From: Actinomycetota bacterium
GTDB lineage: Bacteria > Actinomycetota > Thermoleophilia > Solirubrobacterales > Thermoleophilaceae
Direction of reading: 5' to 3'
DNA: 8,001 bases
Assembly: GCA_005885165.1 (NCBI GenBank)
Contig: VAXR01000082.1
Coordinates: 8,142-16,142, forward strand
The notes beneath the pieces were generated by a model. That model saw only the letters and a list, made by a program, of their open reading frames with translations. It was not told the origin of the DNA and made no database searches. Numbering within the stretch: the stretch's first letter is position 1; every line of letters begins with the position of its first letter. Positions 1-5,887 of this stretch are shown here, piece after piece. A program made the position numbers and the translations under genes.

Positions 1-161
1 TGGGCAATGGCCTGGCGCTCGAGCGTCTCACCGATCCCGATGCAGTGCCCGACGAACTGCTGGGCTGGGCGATCTCGCTGCTGTTCAACTTGCTCCTCAT
101 GGCCGCGCGTTCGGGTGATGTCGGCGAGCTGGAGCGTCTGATGGAAGGCCTGAGCACGTGA
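1..161 (+). CDS. TetR-family transcriptional regulator, C-terminal fragment
   Basis: Only the last 52 codons are in the window, read from base 3 to the TGA at 159-161; the helix-turn-helix lies to the left. The visible peptide is helical and amphipathic, with a stretch ending in WAISLLFNLLLMAARSGD followed by a charged helix and a short tail. This is how the ligand-binding and dimerisation domain of TetR/AcrR regulators often ends. The stop overlaps the GTG start of the downstream P450 (GTGA at 158-161), so the two genes are probably co-transcribed and translationally coupled. TetR regulators next to P450 genes commonly control them in response to a substrate-like ligand; that role is inferred here. 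Family assignment rests on the tail and the context only, so another helical regulator cannot be excluded. Confidence 0.6.
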   Translation, partial: GNGLALERLTDPDAVPDELLGWAISLLFNLLLMAARSGDVGELERLMEGLST

Positions 162-1495
162 CGCTCCCGCCCGGCCCGCGGATGCCCGCCCCCGCGCAGG
201 TGATCACATGGGGGATGCGGCCGTGCGCGTTCCTCGAGGGCTGCCAGCGCCGCCACGGAGACGCCTTTACTCTGCGGCTGCTGGGGTTCGGCCAGCGTGG
301 CTTCAGTGACGTGGTGTTTCTGACCCACCCGGACACCATCAAGGCTGTGTTCACAGCCGGACCGGACCAGCTGCGCGTCGGCGAGTTACGGGAGCCGATG
401 GCGCCGATGTTCGGCCCGACATCGATCCTCCTGCTCGACGGCGCCAAGCACATGCGCCAGCGCAAGCTGCTGCTGCCGCCGTTTCACGGCGCGCGGATGA
501 CCGCCTACGGCGAGCTAGTTGCCGAGGCGACCGAGCGCGAGGTGGCTCGCTGGCCGCGGGAGCGACCGTTCGCGCTGCAGCCGGGCTTCCAGGCAATCAC
601 GTTGGAGGTGATCCTCGCGGCGGTCTTCGGCCTCGACGATCCAGAGCGCCGCGGCCAGGTTGGCGGGGCAATAAAGGGGGCGCTCGAGATGGTGGCCAAC
701 CCGCTGTCCGAGCTGCTGATGGGCCTTCCGGGCAAGATCGGCCCGATCAACATCCGAGCGCCCTTCGAGCGCGCCGTCGCCGAGATGGACGCCCTCCTGC
801 TCGCCGAGATTGCCCGGCGGCGCGCCGACCCCACGCTGGCCGAGCGCGACGACATCCTCTCGCTGCTGCTGCAGGCACGCGACGAGGACGGAAGTGCCAT
901 GAGCGACCGCGAGCTCCGGGACGAGCTCGTGACGCTGCTGCTCGCCGGCCACGAGACGACCGCCACCGCGCTTGCCTGGGCGTTCGACGAGCTTTTCCGG
1001 CACCCGGCAGCCCTCGATCGCCTCCATGAGGAAGACAACGATGAGTACCTGGACGCGGTGATCAAGGAGGTCCTGCGGCTGCATCCGCCGATCGCTTTCG
1101 TCGACCGCAAGCTCACAGCCGACCTCGAGACGGCCGGACATCGGTTGCCTGCAGGGACGATCGTCGCCCCCTGCATCTACCTCGCCCACCGTCGGGCCGA
1201 TCTCTATCCCGAGCCCGACGCGTTCCGCCCGGAACGCTTTCTCGACCGGCCACCTGAGACCTACGGCTGGCTGCCGTTTGGCGGAGGTGTGCGCCGCTGC
1301 GTGGGCGGGAGCTTCGCGATGTTCGAGATGAAGGTGGTGCTTGAGACGATCCTCTCGCAAACCCGCCTGCGCGCCGCGTCGACGCGCCCCGAGTCGGCCA
1401 GACGGCGCGCGATCGTGCTGGCGCCGCGCCGCGGCACCCGCGCCGTCCTGTCCGACGAGCCCTCGACGCGGCGGTTGCAGCCGTGCCCGAGCTGA
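158..1495 (+). CDS. Cytochrome P450 monooxygenase
   Basis: A 445-residue soluble bacterial P450 with all the hallmark motifs. The N-terminus has the proline-rich LPPGPRMP and no membrane anchor. The C-helix HMRQRKLLLPPFHG lies near residue 97. The I-helix oxygen-activation motif AGHETT spans 263-268. The ExxR pair is E304/R307, the PERF region is 358-361, and the heme loop FGGGVRRCVGG carries the axial thiolate Cys381. It should insert one oxygen atom into an organic substrate using electrons from a ferredoxin and reductase, neither of which is encoded in the window. From memory the N-terminal half resembles mycobacterial CYP135/CYP138-type enzymes, which are also found near TetR genes; the substrate is unknown. 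The segment between the J and K helices (RLHEEDNDEYLDAV, around 288-301) seems slightly short for the family. The GTG start at 158 overlaps the regulator's stop, and the adenylate cyclase begins 13 bp before this gene's TGA, so expression is probably coupled in both directions. Confidence 0.97.
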   Translation: MTLPPGPRMPAPAQVITWGMRPCAFLEGCQRRHGDAFTLRLLGFGQRGFSDVVFLTHPDTIKAVFTAGPDQLRVGELREPMAPMFGPTSILLLDGAKHMRQRKLLLPPFHGARMTAYGELVAEATEREVARWPRERPFALQPGFQAITLEVILAAVFGLDDPERRGQVGGAIKGALEMVANPLSELLMGLPGKIGPINIRAPFERAVAEMDALLLAEIARRRADPTLAERDDILSLLLQARDEDGSAMSDRELRDELVTLLLAGHETTATALAWAFDELFRHPAALDRLHEEDNDEYLDAVIKEVLRLHPPIAFVDRKLTADLETAGHRLPAGTIVAPCIYLAHRRADLYPEPDAFRPERFLDRPPETYGWLPFGGGVRRCVGGSFAMFEMKVVLETILSQTRLRAASTRPESARRRAIVLAPRRGTRAVLSDEPSTRRLQPCPS

Positions 1496-3051
1496 GCGCC
1501 GCAGATTTCGAGTCGCTCGGGATCTACGACCCCAACGCGCCCGAGGCGGCGGAGCGACTGGAGTTGCTCAACTACCTCGTGAGCCTCAGCGCCACGGCCG
1601 AGGATTTGGTCCTCTACCGAGAGGAGCTGCCGGTGTTGGCTTCCGTCGTGGCGATCCGCGGCGGCGCGGCGCTGACTGTGTCCGAGGCAGTGGAGCGCTC
1701 GAGCGTCTCCGAGGAGAAGCTCCTCCGGATCATTCGGGCCGCGGGCTTCCCGGAGCCCGGGCCCGGCGACCGCCTGCTCGGCGAGCAGATCGTCGGTCTC
1801 GCCGCTGGCATGGCAGCGGCCGAGGCGGTCTTCGGCGAGGACGCCGTCGTTCAGCTCGTGCGCGTGATGGGCTCGGCGATGGCCCGCCTCGCCGACGCGA
1901 TCGTCTCCGCCTTCCTGGTGAACGTCGAGCCAGCCGTGCGCGACGAGGATCCCGTCGGATTAGGCCTGGCCCATGGCAACGCCGAGGCCGCGGCCCTCAT
2001 GCCGACCTTGAACGCGGCCCTCGACATTCTGCTGCGCCAGCACATCATCGCCGCTAGGCGCACGATCCTCGCCGACCTGGCCGACAGCGGGTATGAGACC
2101 CGGCCCATGTGCGTGGGCTTCGTGGACCTCGTGGGGTCGACCGCGCTGGCGCAACGCCTTTCGACGCGCGAGCTGGGGTCGGTGCTCAGCGAGTTCGAGC
2201 ACCTCGCCGCCGACGTCGTGACCTCGGCTGGCGGCCGTGTCGTGAAACTGATCGGCGATGAGGTGCTCTACACCGCGAGCGACGAAGCCTGCGCCTGCAC
2301 AATCGCCTTGGACCTGGCTGGCACGTTCGCCGAGCACCCCGTCGTCCCGACTGTGCGCGCCGGCGTCGCGGCGGGCGACGTGCTCCTGCGCGAAGGCGAC
2401 GTCTTCGGCCCAGTCGTCAACCTCGCCGCGCGCGCCGTGAAGGCGGCTCCAGCCGGCGAGGTCGTCGCCGCGGCGACGGTCGCCGCGGCGGCCGGGATCC
2501 GGGCAGAGCCGCTGGGCCAGCACCAGCTCAAAGGTTTCGACGACGAGGTCGAACTGTGCAGACTGGTGCGGGGTTGGATCCCAGCAAGATCGTGCCTGCG
2601 CGCGATGAGCTCGCCCGCCGGAGTGCCCTCGAGGAGCCGCCGGAGCAGGGCGGTGGCAGCCGCGACACGCTTTTCATCGACATGCGGCCGGCTTGCGTCG
2701 AAGAGGTCTTGCCGCGCCTTCTCGACCCGTCGCGCAAGCCGCCGGCCCGCCGGGGTTAGCTCGAGTTCGAGACGGCGGCGGTCGTCTTCGGCAGCTCGGC
2801 GCTCGACCAGCCCGGCCTCGACGAGGCGGTCGACCAGCCGGCTCGGGTGGCCGGCCTCGGCGATCAAGAGGCGTCCAAGGTCCTTGAGAGCAACTGGCTG
2901 CGCCTGCCCGATGACGACGAGCGCGTCGGCCTGGGGGGCCGTGAGGCCGAGCGGCTTCGTCAGCTCGTTCGAACCGCGTTCGAGTTCCCGCTGCAGCGCC
3001 TTCACAGAAAGCGCGAACTCGAACAGTGGATCCACAAAATCAGCGTACTGA
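1483..3051 (+). CDS. Class III adenylate cyclase, Rv1264-like, with missing stop and antisense tail
   Basis: The open frame encodes 522 residues but only about 1-363 (to base ~2571) look like real protein. Residues 1-195 resemble the helical pH-sensing regulatory domain of mycobacterial Rv1264, including the LGIYDPNAPEAAERLELLNY segment and a helix-turn-helix-like stretch near 67-85. The catalytic domain spans about 205-363. It keeps every key residue: metal ligands D215 (FVDLVGST) and D259 (KLIGDE), base-specifying K255 and D306 (DVFG), and transition-state N313 and R317 (NLAAR). An active homodimeric ATP-to-cAMP cyclase in the cytoplasm is predicted. The GTG start at 1483 lies inside the P450 end. 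From W365 onward the translation becomes Arg/Ser-rich and is the exact antisense of a MarR gene, so it is not believable protein. Deleting one base between about 2572 and 2605 gives a TGA at 2606-2608 and a protein of 374 residues. Either a frameshift/assembly error or a real read-through tail is possible. Confidence 0.9.
   Translation: MPELSAADFESLGIYDPNAPEAAERLELLNYLVSLSATAEDLVLYREELPVLASVVAIRGGAALTVSEAVERSSVSEEKLLRIIRAAGFPEPGPGDRLLGEQIVGLAAGMAAAEAVFGEDAVVQLVRVMGSAMARLADAIVSAFLVNVEPAVRDEDPVGLGLAHGNAEAAALMPTLNAALDILLRQHIIAARRTILADLADSGYETRPMCVGFVDLVGSTALAQRLSTRELGSVLSEFEHLAADVVTSAGGRVVKLIGDEVLYTASDEACACTIALDLAGTFAEHPVVPTVRAGVAAGDVLLREGDVFGPVVNLAARAVKAAPAGEVVAAATVAAAAGIRAEPLGQHQLKGFDDEVELCRLVRGWIPARSCLRAMSSPAGVPSRSRRSRAVAAATRFSSTCGRLASKRSCRAFSTRRASRRPAGVSSSSRRRRSSSAARRSTSPASTRRSTSRLGWPASAIKRRPRSLRATGCACPMTTSASAWGAVRPSGFVSSFEPRSSSRCSAFTESANSNSGSTKSAY
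2268..3035 (-). CDS. MarR-family transcriptional regulator, missing stop with antisense tail
   Basis: The open frame is 255 residues, but only about 1-150 form a MarR protein, a family usually of 140-170. An N-terminal dimerisation helix (3-27) precedes the winged helix-turn-helix. LTAPQADALVVIG is the first DNA-binding-domain helix, LKDLGRLL leads into recognition helix 62-75 (GHPSRLVDRLVEAGLVER), and the wing carries D84, D85 and R87 before LELTPAG. Dimerisation helices follow to about 147. From about residue 152 the translation (IQPRTSLHSSTSSSKPLS and on) is antisense of the cyclase catalytic domain and low-complexity. Removing one base between 2531 and about 2580 brings a TGA at 2530-2528 into frame, giving 168 residues. 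The GTG start at 3035 is the first start after an in-frame TGA upstream. It is divergent from the alpha/beta hydrolase with 25 bp between them, the usual layout for a MarR repressor of its neighbour and itself; the ligand is unknown. Confidence 0.85.
   Translation of the reverse strand: MDPLFEFALSVKALQRELERGSNELTKPLGLTAPQADALVVIGQAQPVALKDLGRLLIAEAGHPSRLVDRLVEAGLVERRAAEDDRRRLELELTPAGRRLARRVEKARQDLFDASRPHVDEKRVAAATALLRRLLEGTPAGELIARRHDLAGIQPRTSLHSSTSSSKPLSWCWPSGSARIPAAAATVAAATTSPAGAAFTARAARLTTGPKTSPSRRSTSPAATPARTVGTTGCSANVPARSKAIVQAQASSLAV
3026..3035. promoter_or_regulatory. Perfect 10-bp palindrome at the MarR start, candidate operator
   Basis: GTGGATCCAC is a perfect inverted repeat whose outer three bases form the MarR GTG start codon. 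It lies 25 bp from the ATG of the divergent hydrolase. A second, weaker dyad, TCAG-N4-CTGA, sits at 3040-3051. MarR dimers bind short palindromes that overlap the promoter or start of the genes they control, so either could be an operator. A 10-bp palindrome can arise by chance and no promoter hexamers are recognisable, so this is only a candidate. Confidence 0.2.
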
Positions 3052-3060
3052 GGGGTTCCG

Positions 3061-3924
3061 ATGACACATCACGAATCGATCCAAACGCGCGAGATAACGG
3101 CAATGGGGATCCGAACACGGGTCCTCGAGAGCGGTCCGGCAAGCGACGAGGCCGTCGTCTTCATCCACGGCGGGCCAGGGTCCGCGGACGATTGGGACTA
3201 CTTCCTGCCGCGGGTCGCCGAGTTCTCACGCGCCGTCGCGTTCGACTTGGTCGGCTTCGGGCAGGCCGACAAGCCTCCGCGCCTCGGCTACTCCGGGCCG
3301 GTGTGGGCGACGTTTGTCCAGAACGTCCTGAACGAGCTGGGGATCCGCCGCGTCCACGTGGTGGCGAACGACCTCGGCGGCGAGGCGGCGATGTACTGGG
3401 CGGCCGCACACCCGGATGCGTTCGCGAGCGCGACGCTCATCAACACCGGCACGCTGATCCGCTATCGCTGGCACGCGATCGCGCAGCTCAGCCGGCTTCC
3501 CGTGATCGGCACGCTCAGCGTCCTGCTCGGCGGCGCGCTGATGCGTCCGGCGCTGCGGCTGTACGACCCGCCGCTGCCGGGTGGCGTGCTCGACCGCTGG
3601 CGCCGTGAGTACGACTGGTCGAGCCGCCGCGCCATCCGCCGCTTTTATCGGAGCGGCCCGTTCAGGACCACGAGCCTCGTCGTCGACGCCGTGAGGCGCC
3701 TCGACCGCCCGGCGCTCGTGGTCTGGGGCGCGCGCAACCGGTTCGTGCCCGTGAGGCACGCGGATGACCAACGCCGGAGCTTCCCGCGCGCGGAGATCGT
3801 CGTTCTGCCCGACGAGGGCCACTACGTGCACCTGCGAACGCCGGAGGTGGTGGCAGAGCGATTGCTTCCGTTCCTGCACGGACAGCTCGGAGTCGCACCA
3901 ATCGCCGCAGCGCCCGTCGCCTGA
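3061..3924 (+). CDS. Alpha/beta hydrolase, epoxide hydrolase/haloalkane dehalogenase type, atypical acid residue
   Basis: A 287-residue alpha/beta-hydrolase fold protein. The oxyanion-hole motif HGGPG is at 36-40. The nucleophile elbow is ANDLGG (102-107) with Asp104 where esterases and lipases have Ser. Asp at this site is typical of epoxide hydrolases and haloalkane/haloacid dehalogenases, which work through an alkyl-enzyme ester. The catalytic histidine is H254 in DEGHYVH. After strand 7, where these enzymes usually have the acid (WGxxD), this protein has WGARN with Asn226, and no acid is obvious after strand 6 (LINTGTLIR). The Trp after the nucleophile and the HGN motif of classical dehalogenases are absent. 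The substrate is therefore open, and the acid may come from elsewhere or activity may be reduced. A cap region spans roughly 128-200. The ATG is preceded by AGGGG at 3051-3055 with 5-nt spacing. It is likely repressed by the divergent MarR gene and co-transcribed with the reductase-like gene 35 bp downstream. Confidence 0.92.
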   Translation: MTHHESIQTREITAMGIRTRVLESGPASDEAVVFIHGGPGSADDWDYFLPRVAEFSRAVAFDLVGFGQADKPPRLGYSGPVWATFVQNVLNELGIRRVHVVANDLGGEAAMYWAAAHPDAFASATLINTGTLIRYRWHAIAQLSRLPVIGTLSVLLGGALMRPALRLYDPPLPGGVLDRWRREYDWSSRRAIRRFYRSGPFRTTSLVVDAVRRLDRPALVVWGARNRFVPVRHADDQRRSFPRAEIVVLPDEGHYVHLRTPEVVAERLLPFLHGQLGVAPIAAAPVA

Positions 3925-3959
3925 CGCCCGACTCCCTTCTCGTCAAACTCCTGCCCACG

Positions 3960-4508
3960 ATGGCGAAGGTCCTGGCCAGCACGACAATGTCGCTCGACGG
4001 GTTCATCGCCGGGCCGAACCACGAGATGGACTGGGTCTTCGAGTATGCAGGGGACGCGCCTGCCGATCTCATCAACGAGGTGATCGCGTCCACCGGCGCG
4101 ATCCTCGGCGGCAGGCGCGGCTACGAGGTGGGCCGCCGGGCGGATCGGCCCGAGACGAGCAAGCCCTTCGGCGGGCGCTGGAGCGGGCCGATCTTTGTCC
4201 TCACCCACACGCCGCCCGACGACGAGGCCGATCCGGCGTACACCTTCATCTCGGGCGATATCCGCGAGGCGGTCGAGACGGCACTCGCGGCCGCCGATGG
4301 CCGCGACCTGCTGGTGCTCGGCGCGAACGTCGTCGGGCAGTGCCTGCGCGCGGGCCTCCTCGACGAGTTCCTGATCATCGTCCTCCCGGTGCTGCTCGGC
4401 GACGGGGTGCGGCTCTTCGGCGATCCCGGCACGCCGGCGAGCCTCGAGATGCTCGACGCCTCAGCCTCTGGGCAGGTCGTGAACCTTCGCTACCGCGTCG
4501 CGAAGTAG
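3960..4508 (+). CDS. Dihydrofolate reductase-family (RibD C-terminal domain) protein
   Basis: A 182-residue single-domain protein of the RibD_C/dihydrofolate-reductase superfamily. Visible landmarks in order are the N-terminal strand-turn ASTTMSLDGFIAGPN (6-20), the nucleotide-binding GGRRGYE (50-56, usually GRRTYE), the strand FVLTHTPP (79-86), the helix DIREAVETALA, the glycine-containing VLGANVVGQCLRAGLLDE (119-136), and the strand-turn LPVLLGDGVRLF (142-153). The length is normal for these stand-alone proteins, which are annotated as dihydrofolate-reductase-family or RibD-like NADPH-dependent reductases. Most have no proven substrate, and this is unlikely to be the housekeeping FolA or riboflavin RibD. 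It follows the hydrolase by 35 bp on the same strand, so one transcript is likely. No Shine-Dalgarno sequence is evident before the ATG at 3960, but the motif starts at residue 6, so no other start fits. Confidence 0.93.
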   Translation: MAKVLASTTMSLDGFIAGPNHEMDWVFEYAGDAPADLINEVIASTGAILGGRRGYEVGRRADRPETSKPFGGRWSGPIFVLTHTPPDDEADPAYTFISGDIREAVETALAAADGRDLLVLGANVVGQCLRAGLLDEFLIIVLPVLLGDGVRLFGDPGTPASLEMLDASASGQVVNLRYRVAK

Positions 4509-4564
4509 ACAATCGCGGACCCCGGGGCGTAGGCACTCCTCAGTTTGGGTATTCAGACAATCCC

Positions 4565-5860
4565 ATGGCGGATCGGGGGAGGAGGGGCGTGCGAGCCGTG
4601 ATCGCGGCGGCGTGCGTGGCCGTGCTCGTGGCGCCGGCCGCCGCTCGCGCCCAGGGTGTCGATCAGACCTGCGACCTCACGGCGACCCGCTTCGACGCGG
4701 ACACGGTCAACATCCTGTTCCCGGACAGCTCCGCGCAGTACTGGTCCACTCGATACCTGGCCGTGCCCGGCACACGGATACGGATCGACGGAATCTTCCC
4801 GTACTCCCGCTACACGTCCTGGAACGTCTATGACCCGATCCTGCGCCCGTTTGCGAAGAAGTCCGACTTCGAGCTTGCGCCGGATGCCGGGAGCGCGAAC
4901 CCGTTCCTGCCGGGTGCCGACCGCACCACCCCGACGAGCCAGCGGCACTACACGCTGTTTATCACGTTCGATCCAAACGACAACCCGGGGCCGAACACGA
5001 TCTACGTCGATCCGACGAAGAACCCGAGAGGGGTAATCACCCTACGCGTCTACGTCCCGGACCAGGGCCGGGATGTGACCGGCGGGGTCGGGCTACCGCA
5101 GGTCACCTGGGAGCCGACGTCCTCCAGCGGACCGCCCGCGACGACCTCCCCCTGCCGGAATCTCGAGAAGCCGTCGAGCAGCACGGTCACCAATGCGTAC
5201 GCGGGAACGGCCGGGCCCGGCACAGGCGCGCCGTATCCGGGCCGCAACCCGCCGGCCTGGCACAAGTTCGTCAACCTCTGCCAATCGGGCTCCGACCTCC
5301 TGTTCGACAACCAGGCCGGCGACGCGATTCCGAAGACGGGGCAGAGCCCGTGCGGCAACTTCGGCAGCGGCGGCTTCCTCTCGAACCTCGACAACGCCTA
5401 CGCCTACGCGTTCATCACCCGTGGCTTCGGCCCGATCGTCGTGTTCCACGGCAAGGCGCCAACCTTCGCGGCGACGTACCCCAGCGCGCCGACCATGCCA
5501 AGCGGCGTCCAGCTGCGCTACTGGTCGTTCTGCCAGAACGACCCCTTCGACCAGCGCTATGTCGGCTGCCGGCGCGACGACCAGGTGAAGGTCGATGCGA
5601 GCGGGAACTACACGCTCGTGGTGTCCCAGCCGGCCTCCTGGCCGGTCGCGGCGCAGAACCGCTGCCGCTCGGCGAGCTGGATCCCGTGGGGCCCGCAGAC
5701 GGACGGCGTGATGATCTACCGCCACATGCTCCCGGACGCCTCCTTCCCCCAGGCGCTCCAGAACGTCTCCTACGGGCAGGAGCAGGCCCAGATGGGGGCG
5801 TACTACCCCACCGGCCGCTACTTCACCGACTGGAAGGCCGTGGCGAAGGCCGACTGCTAG
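4565..5860 (+). CDS. Secreted cysteine-containing protein of unknown function
   Basis: From the ATG at 4565 it encodes 431 residues. The N-terminus is a Sec-type signal peptide: basic RGRRGVR, hydrophobic core AVIAAACVAVLVAPAA (11-26), and cleavage expected after ARA at about residue 29. The mature part has eight cysteines (36, 197, 239, 263, 323, 335, 367 and 431, the last being the final residue), an even number compatible with four disulfides. It is rich in aromatics, Pro, Gly and Asn and looks beta-rich. Notable segments are FPYSRYTSWNVYD (78-90), VTGGVGLPQVTW (171-182), QLRYWSFCQND (316-326) and DGVMIYRHMLPD (380-391). I recall similar uncharacterised secreted actinobacterial proteins but recognise no catalytic motif and assign no function. 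The frame is open far upstream (to 3764), but that part is antisense/out-of-frame to other genes. A GTG at 4589, preceded by a strong GGAGG, is an alternative start that leaves the signal peptide intact. It may be co-transcribed with the gene 56 bp upstream. Confidence 0.85.
   Translation: MADRGRRGVRAVIAAACVAVLVAPAAARAQGVDQTCDLTATRFDADTVNILFPDSSAQYWSTRYLAVPGTRIRIDGIFPYSRYTSWNVYDPILRPFAKKSDFELAPDAGSANPFLPGADRTTPTSQRHYTLFITFDPNDNPGPNTIYVDPTKNPRGVITLRVYVPDQGRDVTGGVGLPQVTWEPTSSSGPPATTSPCRNLEKPSSSTVTNAYAGTAGPGTGAPYPGRNPPAWHKFVNLCQSGSDLLFDNQAGDAIPKTGQSPCGNFGSGGFLSNLDNAYAYAFITRGFGPIVVFHGKAPTFAATYPSAPTMPSGVQLRYWSFCQNDPFDQRYVGCRRDDQVKVDASGNYTLVVSQPASWPVAAQNRCRSASWIPWGPQTDGVMIYRHMLPDASFPQALQNVSYGQEQAQMGAYYPTGRYFTDWKAVAKADC
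4577..4585 (+). promoter_or_regulatory. Shine-Dalgarno-like GGGAGGAGG that may set the start of the secreted protein at 4589
   Basis: The purine run GGGAGGAGG ends 3 nt before a GTG at 4589, and its GGAGG core at 4578-4582 is 6 nt from it. No comparable site precedes the ATG at 4565. Starting at 4589 would give MRAVIAAACVAVLV, still a good signal peptide. The same bases also encode Gly-Arg-Arg in the longer frame, so the match may only reflect the basic N-region. Confidence 0.35.
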
Positions 5861-5887
5861 CCGACCCTTCTGTAGAACCCCGAATCT

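Noticed and set aside
515..1360. Minus-strand open frame opposite the P450
   Set aside because: It is an antisense shadow of a gene with clear P450 motifs; its translation has no recognisable family.
2464..2490. 14-bp perfect palindrome GTCGCCGCGGCGAC followed by a direct repeat of its first 12 bases
   Set aside because: It lies inside the cyclase coding region and encodes a Val-Ala-Ala-Ala repeat; GC-rich alanine codons explain it.
1960..2523. Minus-strand open frame opposite the cyclase catalytic domain
   Set aside because: It is antisense to conserved catalytic residues, with no family signature.
2847..3608. Plus-strand open frame spanning MarR and the hydrolase
   Set aside because: It crosses two recognised genes in wrong frames and becomes Arg/Pro-rich.
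3764..4564. Long upstream extension of the secreted-protein frame
   Set aside because: It overlaps the hydrolase end and the whole RibD-like gene in another frame, is Arg-rich and low-complexity, and the signal peptide marks the true N-terminus near 4565-4589.
5861..5887. Possible bidirectional terminator between convergent genes, including TTCTGTAGAA
   Set aside because: The arms are only 4 bp around 2 bases, too tight for a hairpin, and no other stable stem or U-tract is present in the 27-bp gap.
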